A stretch of DNA of 34,691 nucleotides from Streptomyces sparsogenes (GCF_001704635.1 NZ_MAXF01000083.1:1-34691); one strand, 5' to 3'. Numbered from the stretch's first letter, positions 1 through 7,044 are shown. Notes: generated by a model from the sequence alone, not told the origin. Numbers and translations: made by a program.

Positions 1-1181
1 GGAGGCTGAGGCGGCGGCTGCTGCGGCGGAGGCTGGGGCGGGGGTTGCTGGGGCGGCGGCTGTTGCTGCGGCTGCTGCTGTTGGTTGGGGTCGGGCTGCG
101 GCTGGGACTGGTTGGGGTCCGGCTGAGGCGGCGGCTGCTGTTGGTTCGGGTCGGGCTGCGGCTGCTGCTGTTGATTGGGGTCCGGTTGGGACTGGTTGGG
201 GTCCGGCTGAGGCGGCGGCTGCTGTTGGTTCGGGTCGGGCTGCGGCTGCTGCTGTTGATTGGGGTCCGGTTGGGACTGGTTGGGGTCCGGCTGAGGCGGC
301 GGCTGCTGTTGGTTCGGGTCGGGCTGCGGCTGCTGCTGTTGATTGGGGTCCGGTTGGGACTGGTTGGGGTCCGGCTGAGGCGGCGGCTGCTGTTGGTTCG
401 GGTCGGGCTGCGGCTGCTGCTGTTGATTGGGGTCCGGTTGGGACTGGTTGGGGTCCGGCTGAGGCGGCGGCTGCTGTTGGTTCGGGTCGGGCTGCGGCTG
501 CTGCTGTTGATTGGGGTCCGGTTGGGACTGGTTGGGGTCCGGCTGAGGCGGCGGCTGCTGTTGGTTCGGGTCGGGCTGCGGCTGCTGCTGTTGATTGGGG
601 TCCGGTTGGGACTGGTTGGGGTCCGGCTGAGGCGGCGGCTGCTGTTGGTTCGGGTCGGGCTGCGGCTGCTGCTGTTGATTGGGGTCCGGTTGGGACTGGT
701 TGGGGTCCGGCTGAGGCGGCGGCTGCTGTTGGTTCGGGTCGGGCTGCGGCTGCTGCTGTTGATTGGGGTCCGGTTGGGACTGGTTGGGGTCCGGCTGCGG
801 CTGCTGCTGTTGGTTCGGGTCCGGTTGGGACTGGTTCGGGTCGGGTTGCTGCTGGGTGTCCGGCGGTGGCTGGGGGTTCGACGGCTGATCCGACGGCTGA
901 TCCGACGGCTGATCAGACGGAATCGTCTCCGGCGTGGACTGCTGCGCCTCGGGAGGGGTGGCCGACTCGGACCGGTGTTTGTGAGATTTGTGCTTGGTTT
1001 TGGATGGGCTCGGCGATTTGGTCGAGGAATGGGATTCCCGTGGAGTGGTCGATCCAGGTGTGGAATCTCCGCCCGAGGCGTAGAAGAGGATCGCGAGCGC
1101 GATCAAGGCGACCACCGCGAAGAATACGCCGATAATGAGCGCGGAACGACGCGAGGTAAACCGCGATGAGTGCAGGCTCAT
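1..1181 (-). CDS. Membrane-anchored Gln/Pro/Asn-rich repeat protein (3' end outside window)
   Basis: The reading frame opens at ATG 1179-1181 and stays open to the window edge (393 codons seen, no stop). An SD-like purine stretch (AAGGATGGAG) lies just upstream of the start. The N-terminus has about 14 residues with several Arg, then one hydrophobic segment (about residues 15-38, SALIIGVFF...AILFYASGG). A Ser/Thr/Lys/His-rich stretch follows, then three PSDQ units, then a long tract of QPDPN motifs spaced by Gln and Pro runs. The topology suggests a short cytoplasmic tail, one membrane helix and a long disordered extracytoplasmic region that could cross the peptidoglycan. No enzymatic domain is visible. 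The L/R/G-rich frame on the plus strand is a shadow of this gene. The function is unknown; a cell-wall-spanning or surface role is inference. The downstream end is missing, so a C-terminal domain could exist. Confidence 0.8.
   Translation of the reverse strand, partial: MSLHSSRFTSRRSALIIGVFFAVVALIALAILFYASGGDSTPGSTTPRESHSSTKSPSPSKTKHKSHKHRSESATPPEAQQSTPETIPSDQPSDQPSDQPSNPQPPPDTQQQPDPNQSQPDPNQQQQPQPDPNQSQPDPNQQQQPQPDPNQQQPPPQPDPNQSQPDPNQQQQPQPDPNQQQPPPQPDPNQSQPDPNQQQQPQPDPNQQQPPPQPDPNQSQPDPNQQQQPQPDPNQQQPPPQPDPNQSQPDPNQQQQPQPDPNQQQPPPQPDPNQSQPDPNQQQQPQPDPNQQQPPPQPDPNQSQPDPNQQQQPQPDPNQQQPPPQPDPNQSQPDPNQQQQPQPDPNQQQPPPQPDPNQSQPQPDPNQQQQPQQQPPPQQPPPQPPPQQPPPQP
121..792. repeat. Eight tandem 84-bp coding repeats
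   Basis: Units begin at 121, 205, 289, 373, 457, 541, 625 and 709 and look identical by eye. Diverged partial units flank them (about 60-120 and 793-860). In the minus-strand protein each unit is 28 residues with three QPDPN motifs separated by Gln/Pro runs. Eighty-four is divisible by 3, so copy-number change keeps the frame. The identity of the inner units against the drifted edges suggests recent expansion or gene conversion. Confidence 0.95.
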
Positions 1182-1422
1182 ATCTCCATCCTTCCCTCGC
1201 CTCCACTGTGCGCCGGTCATCGGCGACGCACCTCCCCCGACGGCATGGGAACGCACCCCTACCTTCGGGGGATGGATTTTGTCGCGCGCAAGCCGTGAAT
1301 TCGCGTGGAAAGAGACGCCCGAACGGCTGGCGGGTGCCCAGGAGTTCGCAGCCCCCCGTGGGGGTTCCGAGGCGTCATGAGGCGCCCTGGCGCGGGGTGC
1401 GGCCGGACGCGATCATCCAGGG

Positions 1423-1920
1423 ATGTTGACCTTGAAGCCGCGCGTGCGGCTCGCCGCCGTCGGGGCGGCCTTCGTCCTCGCCGCGGCCACGCCTGTCGCC
1501 GCGTACGCCGCGCTCGACGACGAGCCCGCCTCCGCCGCCTCGGCTCCCGCCTCCGCCGCCTCGGCTCCCGCCTCCGCCGTCAGCCGGGGCAAGCCGTATG
1601 TCGAGACCCGGCTGTTCTTCGGGACCCAGCGACCCGACGGCGGGCCGCCCGTGACCGACGAGCAGTTCATGGCCTTCGTCGACGAGGAGGTCACCCCGAG
1701 CTTCCCCTCGGGGCTGACGATCCAGGACGGGCGGGGGCAGTGGCGGGACCAGAACGGGACGATCGAGCGGGAGCGGTCGTACGAGCTGATCCTGCTGTAT
1801 CCGGTGTCCGAGGCGCGGGCGCAGGACGCGCGGATCGAGCGGATCCGGGACACCTACGAGCGGCGGTACGCCCAGGAGTCCGTGGCCCGGGCCGACGAGA
1901 CCACGCGGGTGGACTTCTAG
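1423..1920 (+). CDS. Secreted DUF3574 family protein
   Basis: A 165-residue protein. Residues 1-30 form a signal peptide: basic start, Ala/Val-rich core, AYA-A type end. A low-complexity linker of 7-residue Ala/Ser/Pro units follows (DNA repeat of 21 bp near 1529-1580). The conserved part starts around residue 58 with the pattern YVETRLFFGTQRPDGG and continues through VTDEQFMAFVDEEVTP and DGRGQW, which I recognise as the DUF3574 family; no function is established for that family. It probably acts outside the membrane. The start has almost no room for an SD; a GATCAT hexamer six bases upstream would allow a leaderless mRNA, or the TTG at 1426 could be used. It is convergent with the next gene and shares a palindrome with it. 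Confidence 0.75.
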   Translation: MLTLKPRVRLAAVGAAFVLAAATPVAAYAALDDEPASAASAPASAASAPASAVSRGKPYVETRLFFGTQRPDGGPPVTDEQFMAFVDEEVTPSFPSGLTIQDGRGQWRDQNGTIERERSYELILLYPVSEARAQDARIERIRDTYERRYAQESVARADETTRVDF

Positions 1921-1974
1921 GCGCCGCGCCGCCTGGAGCCGGCCGACCGGACCGGCCGGCCGACCGGATCGGCC

Positions 1975-2008
1975 GCCTGTCCGGATCGGCCGGCCGATCC
2001 GGACAGGC
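1975..2008. terminator. Perfect palindrome between convergent genes
   Basis: Arms 1976-1991 and 1992-2007 are exact inverse complements with no spacer, extended by one further G-C pair. As RNA this would be a long GC hairpin with a minimal loop, readable on both strands. It lies between the ends of two convergent genes (1920 and 2059), so a bidirectional terminator without a U-tract is the natural reading. Confidence 0.6.
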
Positions 2009-2058
2009 CGGCTGTCCGGGGCAGCCGACCGGCGGTACGCGGCGCGCCGCCCGATCCG

Positions 2059-2718
2059 CTATCCGACCGAGGCCGACACCGCCTCGGCGATCGGCGTCCC
2101 GCCGCCCACCAGTTCCAGGGTGCGGCCCGCCGTGCGGGGCTCGTCGAGGAGGGCGAGCAGGACGGCGGCCACGTCGTCGCGGGTGACCGAGCCGTAGTCG
2201 ACGTGCTCGGCCAGGGTCACCCGGCCGGTGCCCGGGTCGTTCGTCAGGCGGCCCGGGCGCAGGATGGTCCAGTCGAGGGCCAGGCGGGCCCGTACGGCCG
2301 CGTCAGCCTCGGTCTTGGCGCGTAGGTAGGCGGCGAAGACCGGGTCGGTGTCCAGAGGGATCTCGCGGTCGGCGCCCATGGAGGAGACGACGAGGAACCG
2401 CCGTACGCCGGCCCGCTCGGCCGCGTCCGCGAAGAGCACGGCGGCGGCGTGGTCGACTGTCTCCTTGCGGGCCTCGCCGCTGCCGGGGCCCGCGCCGGCC
2501 GCGAAGACCGCGGCGTCGGCGGCCTCCAGGTGCTGGGCGACGTCGTCCACGGACGCCTCCTCCAGATCGCGCACGACCGGTTCCGCCCCGGCCGCCAGCA
2601 GGTCGCCCGCCTGTTCGGGGCGTCGGATGATGCCCGCGACCTCGTCTCCGCGCCTGGCGAGCAGCCGCTCCAGCCGCAGCGCGATCTGACCGTGTCCTCC
2701 AGCGATGACAATGCGCAT
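2059..2718 (-). CDS. NAD(P)H-binding NmrA/SDR-like protein
   Basis: A 219-residue protein starting MRIVIAGGHGQIALRLERLL. The GGHGQIA loop is the glycine-rich dinucleotide-binding motif of the atypical (extended-like) short-chain dehydrogenase/NmrA group. Later family signs are VVSSMGAD, a YLRAKTEAD motif where Tyr and Lys replace the classical YxxxK, and LDWTILRPGRL. This resembles YwnB/SDR_a5-type oxidoreductases or NAD(P) sensors; the substrate is not predictable. I chose ATG 2718 because the dinucleotide motif begins there. A TACGGT -10-like hexamer (2726-2731, minus) lies seven bases upstream, which suggests a leaderless mRNA. It is divergent from the lipoprotein gene at 2823. Confidence 0.85.
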   Translation of the reverse strand: MRIVIAGGHGQIALRLERLLARRGDEVAGIIRRPEQAGDLLAAGAEPVVRDLEEASVDDVAQHLEAADAAVFAAGAGPGSGEARKETVDHAAAVLFADAAERAGVRRFLVVSSMGADREIPLDTDPVFAAYLRAKTEADAAVRARLALDWTILRPGRLTNDPGTGRVTLAEHVDYGSVTRDDVAAVLLALLDEPRTAGRTLELVGGGTPIAEAVSASVG

Positions 2719-2772
2719 GATCCCGACCGTACGCCGTGCAACCCTCCGAGGCATTCGGGAGTCTGACCGACA

Positions 2773-2793
2773 GATCAGGTGCTTAGTCTGATC
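2773..2793. promoter_or_regulatory. Inverted repeat in divergent intergenic region
   Basis: GATCAG (2773-2778) and CTGATC (2788-2793) form an inverted repeat with a 9-bp spacer between the divergent genes starting at 2718 and 2823. It could be an operator. No regulator gene is adjacent, so this stays tentative. Confidence 0.3.
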
Positions 2794-2822
2794 AGCCATC
2801 CGGAGGAGTCCCGATTACCGCC

Positions 2823-3944
2823 ATGTCCCCCATCCGTAAGCCCCTGGCGAAGTCCCTGATCAAGCCCCTGGTCGCGGTCGGCTGCACCACCGCGCTGGTC
2901 ACCGGTGCCACCGCGTGCGGCGCCATCGAGAACATCTCGGCGGGCAAGAAGCTGGAGAACGCGACGGACAAGCTCGGCGAGCGCCGGTCAATGTCGATGG
3001 AGCTGGACCTCGACGTGACGCCCGAGCAGCTCATCGCGCTCTCCAAGAGTGACGGCGCCTCGGAGCCGATGCCGCGCGAGGCGGCCGAGGCGCTGGCCGG
3101 GGTGAAGGTCAGCGTGGCCGTGCAGGCCAAGAAGCCGCTGGCGGAGGCCAAGGACAAGGATCTGGTCGCGACCCAGCTGAAGCTCAGCGGGCCGGACGGG
3201 GTGCTCGCCGAGTACCGGGTCATGGGCAAGACCGCGTACGTACGGCTGGACATGCGGGCGTTCGGCGAGCTGAGCGGCGAACCGGTGCCGTCCGCCGACG
3301 AGATGCCCGAGTCCATGCCGGGCGGCAAGGCGCTGCGGAAGATCCTCGAGGGCGGGTGGGTCAAGGTCGACACCGCCGAGATGGAGAAGGCCCGCGCGGA
3401 GGTCGGCGGCCCGGGCGGCAAGAAGGCGTCCGGCGGCCCCGAGCTCTCCCCCGAGACCAGCAAGAAGATCACCAAGTCGCTGAAGAAGCTCTTCGCGCGC
3501 GAGGTCACCCTCAAGGACACCGGCAGCCGTGACGGGGCGGACCACGTGGTGGCCACCGGGCCGGTCAGGACCCTGCTGACCGGGATATTCGACGAGCTGC
3601 GGCCGTTCACCGACGAGATCCCGGGCGCCGAGGACCTGCCGACCGCCAAGGACTTCAAGGACCTGCCGAACAAGAAGATCGCGGTCGATTTCGCGATCAA
3701 GAACGGCACGCTCGCCAAGGCCAGCACGGACTTCGCCCCGCTCGCCGAGGGGCTGAAGAAGGGTGACAAGCTGCCGGTCACCCTGACGTTCGGCGAGGGC
3801 GGGAAGATCGCCGTCCCCTCGGGCGCCACCGAGCTCGACATCGCCGGGATGATGGACGCGATGATGGGCGGCTTCGAGGCCGGCGGCGACGCCGACGCCG
3901 ATGCCATCTCCGGGGACAACTTCACCATTGAGGGCGATGCGTAG
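2823..3944 (+). CDS. Putative lipoprotein
   Basis: A 373-residue exported protein. The start ATG 2823 has a GGAGGAG SD. The N-terminus has Lys/Arg residues, a hydrophobic stretch, then GATAC at residues 28-32; Cys32 is the likely lipidation site, although the -3 residue is Ala rather than Leu/Val. Cys21 is an alternative. The mature part is charged (many Lys/Glu/Asp) with patterns such as SMELDLDVTPEQL, AEYRVMGKTAYVRLDM and LEGGWVKVDTAEMEKA, the layout seen in actinobacterial LolA/LppX-like lipoproteins; the fold assignment is inference. Residues 199-206 form a Lys/Gly-rich hinge. It resembles the lipoprotein at 14112 in architecture only. The function is unknown; lipid or cell-envelope carrier is one possibility. 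Confidence 0.75.
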   Translation: MSPIRKPLAKSLIKPLVAVGCTTALVTGATACGAIENISAGKKLENATDKLGERRSMSMELDLDVTPEQLIALSKSDGASEPMPREAAEALAGVKVSVAVQAKKPLAEAKDKDLVATQLKLSGPDGVLAEYRVMGKTAYVRLDMRAFGELSGEPVPSADEMPESMPGGKALRKILEGGWVKVDTAEMEKARAEVGGPGGKKASGGPELSPETSKKITKSLKKLFAREVTLKDTGSRDGADHVVATGPVRTLLTGIFDELRPFTDEIPGAEDLPTAKDFKDLPNKKIAVDFAIKNGTLAKASTDFAPLAEGLKKGDKLPVTLTFGEGGKIAVPSGATELDIAGMMDAMMGGFEAGGDADADAISGDNFTIEGDA

Positions 3945-3985
3945 GGCTCCTCGGCTCGCAGCCTTGTGACCGCGGCGGCCGGCGG

Positions 3986-5284
3986 CTAGTCCGGCGGCTG
4001 CTGCGGCCGGCCGCCGGGGTCCGTGCGCGCCGGGCGGGTCTGCCGCGGCAGGTCCAGCGCCGCCGCGGCCGCCGAGGCGCAGTACTCCCGCACCGCGCTG
4101 GTGCGCGCCACCACGCGCCCCTGGTGCACCACCACCCGGCTGTAGGCGAGCGAGAGCACGCCCGGCAGGCCGTCGCCGCGCACCGCGAGCAGCTCCGCCG
4201 GGAAACCGGCCTCCACCCGCACCTCGGGCAGCCCCAGCGCGGCCCGGGCGCGCTCGCAGACCGCCTCGTACGCCTCCTCCGGCTCCGCCTCGCCCCGCGA
4301 GGCGAGGAGGAAGGCGGCCTCCAGCGGGTCGCCCCGCCCCACCGGGTTGGCGGCGTCCCGCAGCGCCCCGCTGCCCGCGGCGACCTTCACCCCGGCCGAG
4401 CGCAGCAGCCGCACCGGCGCGCAGCCCGGCGGGTGCGCCGCTCGCGCGCGCCGGTCCTCGAGGCCGACGCAGTCGCCCTGGGGCAGGCATACGACGGTGA
4501 CCCCGGCCGCCGCGAGCCGCTCCGCCACCCGCGCCACCACCTCGCGCGGCAGCCGCGCCAGCCCCCCGCAGGGGCCGATCGTCACGCCCGGCCGCAGCCC
4601 GCCGGCCATCGCCGCGAGCCGGGCCAGCCGGGCCGGGTCGTCGCCGTCCGTGTGCAGGTCGACGGCGCAGCCGTGGCGGGCGGCGATGTCGAGGACGGCC
4701 TCCACATGGCCGGTGGGGTCGGGGTCGAGGTCGGGGCAGCCGCCGATGACCACTGCGCCCATCCGCACGGCGTCCCGCAGCATCGCCAGGCCGTCCGCCC
4801 CGGCCGTGCCGGTCAGCACGCGCGGCACCGCCACGGAGGACAGCTCGGTGAGCCCGCTCAGGGCCTCCCGGGCCCGCAGGACGGCCTCCATGGACCGCAG
4901 CCCGTGCACCCCGCCGATGGGCACGTGGGTGCGCAGGGCGGTGGCCCCGTGGCCGAGGTGCTGGAGAGCGGCCTCGATGGTGCGGCGCTGGACGTCCTCG
5001 GGGGCGTGGGAGACGGGCCCGGCGGCGTCGGCGGTGAGGGCGGTGTCGCAATGGGCGTGCGGCTCGGCGGGGGCGGGGAGCAGCAGATAGCCATCGAGGT
5101 CGAGGCGGGTACCGGGGATCAGGCTGCCCGCCGTGCCGACCGCCTCGATACACCCGCCGCGGACCCGGACGTCCACGGTGCGGCCGTCGGCGAGCCGGAC
5201 GCCGCCGAGCACCAGCGCGGGGGCGGCCTCGGGCGCCGCGCCGCCGTGCGTGGGAGGCTGCTGCTGCGGGTGGCTGTCGGGCAT
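3986..5284 (-). CDS. Amidohydrolase, cytosine deaminase-like, probably inactive
   Basis: A 432-residue protein. ATG 5284 has an AGGAG SD four to five bases upstream, so I reject the longer open frame. The layout is that of the metal-dependent amidohydrolase superfamily: a small N-terminal beta domain, then a TIM barrel beginning with EPHAHCD (His76, His78), RTHVPIGG, GGCPDLDPDP, VDLHTDGDD (His211), and a C-terminal beta domain. Compared with active CodA-type enzymes, the Glu after HxD is Gly (214), the SH motif has become GPC (Pro238), and the Asp of the GSDN motif is Gly306 in GSGALRD. In E. coli CodA the corresponding residues are E217, H246 and D313. Three catalytic or metal residues are thus missing, so hydrolysis of cytosine-like substrates is unlikely. 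It may be a binding protein or a changed enzyme. Confidence 0.8.
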   Translation of the reverse strand: MPDSHPQQQPPTHGGAAPEAAPALVLGGVRLADGRTVDVRVRGGCIEAVGTAGSLIPGTRLDLDGYLLLPAPAEPHAHCDTALTADAAGPVSHAPEDVQRRTIEAALQHLGHGATALRTHVPIGGVHGLRSMEAVLRAREALSGLTELSSVAVPRVLTGTAGADGLAMLRDAVRMGAVVIGGCPDLDPDPTGHVEAVLDIAARHGCAVDLHTDGDDPARLARLAAMAGGLRPGVTIGPCGGLARLPREVVARVAERLAAAGVTVVCLPQGDCVGLEDRRARAAHPPGCAPVRLLRSAGVKVAAGSGALRDAANPVGRGDPLEAAFLLASRGEAEPEEAYEAVCERARAALGLPEVRVEAGFPAELLAVRGDGLPGVLSLAYSRVVVHQGRVVARTSAVREYCASAAAAALDLPRQTRPARTDPGGRPQQPPD

Positions 5285-5314
5285 CGCGCTCCTGGATGTC
5301 CTGGGGATGTCCTG

Positions 5315-5348
5315 TCTCGAGATCGCTCGACTCTCGAGATCGCTGGAC
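5315..5348. repeat. Tandem 17-bp repeat with TCTCGAGA cores
   Basis: Two head-to-tail copies (5315-5331 and 5332-5348, 16 of 17 identical), each containing the palindrome TCTCGAGA. They sit 31-64 bases upstream of the amidohydrolase start on its 5' side. A second direct repeat, GGATGTCCT twice, lies between them and the gene. The arrangement looks like a double operator for a dimeric repressor acting on the minus-strand gene. Confidence 0.5.
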
Positions 5349-5496
5349 GTGATCCGGGCCGAGCGGGGCCTGCCGCCGACCCTAGGACGCGCCGCGGGCG
5401 GCGTCCGGGAGGAGCCGAATAGTCGTACCGGTGTGGTGCCTGGGCGGGCGGCGACGCACACCGTCAGGGACACACCGACGGCGCTCCGATACGGAT

Positions 5497-5525
5497 TTCA
5501 CCTTCGGCGCCCGAGCGTGTAATGT
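5497..5525 (+). promoter_or_regulatory. Promoter of tRNA-Thr/tRNA-Met/rpmG
   Basis: TTCACC (5497-5502), 17-bp spacer, TAATGT (5520-5525). The start point would fall near 5532, a few bases before the mature tRNA-Thr. The match is reasonable for a housekeeping sigma factor. Confidence 0.55.
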
Positions 5526-5536
5526 CTTCATCGCTC

Positions 5537-5609
5537 GCCCCAATAGCTCAGTCGGCAGAGCGTCTCCATGGTAAGGAGAAGGTCTACGGTTCGATTCCGT
5601 ATTGGGGCT
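5537..5609 (+). tRNA. tRNA-Thr (GGT)
   Basis: A full cloverleaf: acceptor GCCCCAA pairs with TTGGGGC; D-arm AGCTCAGTCGGCAGAGC; anticodon stem TCTCC/GGAGA around loop ATGGTAA, giving anticodon GGT (5570-5572); T-arm with GGTTCGATTCC. Discriminator base T. CCA is not encoded. It reads ACC and ACU codons. Confidence 0.95.
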
Positions 5610-5665
5610 CTGGTGTGAGAGGTGTCCCGCTCGACTTCGGTCGGGTGGGGGGCCGATTGCATCGC

Positions 5666-5738
5666 AGCGGTGTAGCTCAGTCGGTAGAGCAAGCGGCTCA
5701 TAATCGCTGTGTCACCGGTTCAAGTCCGGTCACCGCTA
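5666..5738 (+). tRNA. tRNA-Met (CAT), elongator type
   Basis: Acceptor AGCGGTG pairs with CACCGCT; the anticodon loop CTCATAA gives CAT (5699-5701); the T-loop is GGTTCAAGTCC. The first acceptor pair is A-T, and the anticodon stem lacks the three consecutive G-C pairs of initiator tRNA. I therefore call it elongator Met. CCA is not encoded. Confidence 0.9.
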
Positions 5739-5744
5739 CTCACT

Positions 5745-5780
5745 GTAGCCGATTGTGGGGTCGGTCCTTCGATCGGCTAC
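5745..5780 (+). terminator. Hairpin between tRNA-Met and rpmG
   Basis: A perfect 9-bp stem, GTAGCCGAT (5745-5753) with ATCGGCTAC (5772-5780), then TATTTCT. It may terminate part of the tRNA transcripts, mark a processing site, or attenuate read-through into rpmG 42 bases downstream. Confidence 0.5.
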
Positions 5781-5821
5781 TATTTCTGCGTTCATCTATC
5801 CGTTCGTCAAGGAGCACTCAC

Positions 5822-5986
5822 GTGGCTGCCACCGACGTCCGCCCGAAGATCACGCTGGCCTGCGTGGAGTGCAAGGAGCGGAACTACATCACCAAGAAGA
5901 ACCGGCGCAACGACCCGGATCGTCTTGAGCTGAAGAAGCACTGCCCGCGTTGCAACGCGCACACCGCGCACCGCGAGACGCGATAA
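5822..5986 (+). CDS. rpmG: 50S ribosomal protein L33, zinc-binding form
   Basis: A 54-residue protein from GTG 5822, with AAGGAG ten bases upstream. Ribosomal L33 sits near the E site of the large subunit. The sequence [36 protein letters not shown]... is the typical L33 pattern. It has two Cys pairs (CVEC and CPRC), so it is the zinc-ribbon (C+) form; Streptomyces also carry Cys-free paralogues induced under zinc starvation. It probably shares transcripts with the two upstream tRNAs and ends in a strong terminator. The reading frame continues upstream through the tRNAs, but that part is not coding. Confidence 0.97.
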   Translation: MAATDVRPKITLACVECKERNYITKKNRRNDPDRLELKKHCPRCNAHTAHRETR

Positions 5987-6011
5987 AGCGACGATCTGAA
6001 AGATCGCATTC

Positions 6012-6041
6012 AAGGTCGCCCCCACACGCGGGGGCGGCCTT
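6012..6041 (+). terminator. rpmG terminator
   Basis: A 12-bp stem, AAGGTCGCCCCC with GGGGGCGGCCTT (one G-U pair), 6-base loop, then TTGTTTCGTTC. It lies 25 bases after the rpmG stop. Confidence 0.85.
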
Positions 6042-6068
6042 GTTTCGTTCACAAGGCGTCTCTAAAAG
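6040..6068 (+). promoter_or_regulatory. Possible promoter for the MaoC pair
   Basis: TTGTTT (6040-6045), 17-bp spacer, TAAAAG (6063-6068), overlapping the end of the rpmG terminator. The -10 box is only a fair match, and no other promoter is obvious before 6110. Confidence 0.35.
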
Positions 6069-6109
6069 ATCCTCAGGACACTCAGACCACCGCAGGAGGT
6101 GCCGAGTCG

Positions 6110-6613
6110 ATGGCGCTCGACCAGTCGTTCGTCGGGCGGTCCTACCCGCCCACCGCGCCCTACGAGGTCGGCCGGGAGAAGATCCGCGAATTCGCCGAGG
6201 CGATCGGTGACACCAATCCGGTGTACGTCGATCCGGAGGCGGCCAGGGCGCTGGATCACCCCGATGTGATCGCCCCGCCGACCTTCGTCTTCGCGATCAC
6301 CTTCAAGGCCGCCGGGGAGCAGGTGATCAAGGACCCGCAGCTGGGCCTGGACTTCAGCAGGGTGGTGCACGGCGACCAGAAGTTCGTCTACACCCGCCCG
6401 GTGCGCGCCGGGGACCGGCTCACGGTCACCTCCACGATCGACTCGATCAAGTCGCTGGCCGGCAACGAGGTCCTCTCCGTCCGCGGCGAGGTGCACGACG
6501 AGAACGGTGAGCACGTGGTGACCGCCCACACGACCCTCGTGGCCCGCGCCACCCCGGCCCAGGACACCCCGGCGGCGGCCCAGGAAGCCCCGGCAGCGGA
6601 GGACGCCAGATGA
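6110..6613 (+). CDS. MaoC-like dehydratase, N-terminal-type subunit (HadA-like, UPF0336)
   Basis: A 167-residue hot-dog-fold protein with an AGGAGG SD. Family marks: FVGRSYPPTAPYEVGREKIREFAEAIGD, NPVYVDPEAARALDHPDVIAPPTFVF, VVHGDQKFVYTRPVRAGDRLTVTS. This matches the actinobacterial UPF0336/HadA group. HadA lacks the catalytic Asp/His pair and forms a heterodimer with HadB, together dehydrating (3R)-hydroxyacyl-ACP in type II fatty acid synthesis (known from mycobacteria). The 3' end overlaps the next gene by four bases (ATGA), so translation is coupled and a 1:1 complex is expected. The C-terminal tail (about residues 150-167) is Ala/Pro/Glu-rich. The precise substrate in this organism is not known. 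Confidence 0.85.
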   Translation: MALDQSFVGRSYPPTAPYEVGREKIREFAEAIGDTNPVYVDPEAARALDHPDVIAPPTFVFAITFKAAGEQVIKDPQLGLDFSRVVHGDQKFVYTRPVRAGDRLTVTSTIDSIKSLAGNEVLSVRGEVHDENGEHVVTAHTTLVARATPAQDTPAAAQEAPAAEDAR

Positions 6614-7044
6614 CAGCCAAGGTCTCCTACGACGACGTCGAGGTCGGCACCGAGCTGCCGGCACAGGAATTCCCGGTGACCCGCGCCACCCTCGTCCGGT
6701 ACGCGGGCGCCTCGGGCGACTTCAACCCGATCCACTGGAACGAGAAGTTCGCCAAGGAGGTCGGCCTCCCCGACGTCATCGCGCACGGCATGTTCACCAT
6801 GGCCGAGGCGGGCCGTGTGGTGACCGACTGGGTCGGCGACCCGGCGGCCGTCGTGGAGTACGGGGTGCGCTTCACCAAGCCGGTCGTCGTGCCCAACGAC
6901 GAGAAGGGCTCGGTCATCGAGGTGACCGCGAAGGTCGCCGCCAAGCTGGACGACGAGGCCCGTACGGTGCGGGTCGACATCACAGCGACCAGCGCGGACC
7001 AGAAGGTGCTCGGCCGGTCCCGCGCCGTCGTCCGCCTCGCCTGA
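6610..7044 (+). CDS. MaoC family dehydratase (HadB-like)
   Basis: A 144-residue hot-dog protein carrying the hydratase-2 motif: GDFNPIHWNEKFAKE followed by GLPDVIAHGMF. The Asp and His in DFNPIH are the catalytic pair of (3R)-hydroxyacyl dehydratases/hydratases. It overlaps its partner by ATGA and is very probably the active subunit of a HadAB-type heterodimer. Other family blocks are YGVRFTKPVVVPNDEKG and LGRSRAVV. A role in fatty acid elongation is inferred from family and pairing; action on branched or polyketide intermediates cannot be excluded. A GC-rich stretch with duplicated 24-bp units follows before murB. Confidence 0.88.
   Translation: MTAKVSYDDVEVGTELPAQEFPVTRATLVRYAGASGDFNPIHWNEKFAKEVGLPDVIAHGMFTMAEAGRVVTDWVGDPAAVVEYGVRFTKPVVVPNDEKGSVIEVTAKVAAKLDDEARTVRVDITATSADQKVLGRSRAVVRLA

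Noticed and set aside
121..792. CRISPR array
   Set aside because: The 84-bp units are contiguous with no unique spacers and are in frame in a protein.
45..1169. Plus-strand 374-codon Leu/Arg/Gly-rich frame
   Set aside because: It is the complement of the Gln/Pro/Asn-rich repeats. The minus strand has a start with SD-like sequence, a membrane helix and sensible composition; the plus product is unlike any protein.
2988..5153. Long minus-strand frame of 721 codons
   Set aside because: Arg/Gly/Ala-rich shadow covering two genes on opposite strands; no domain.
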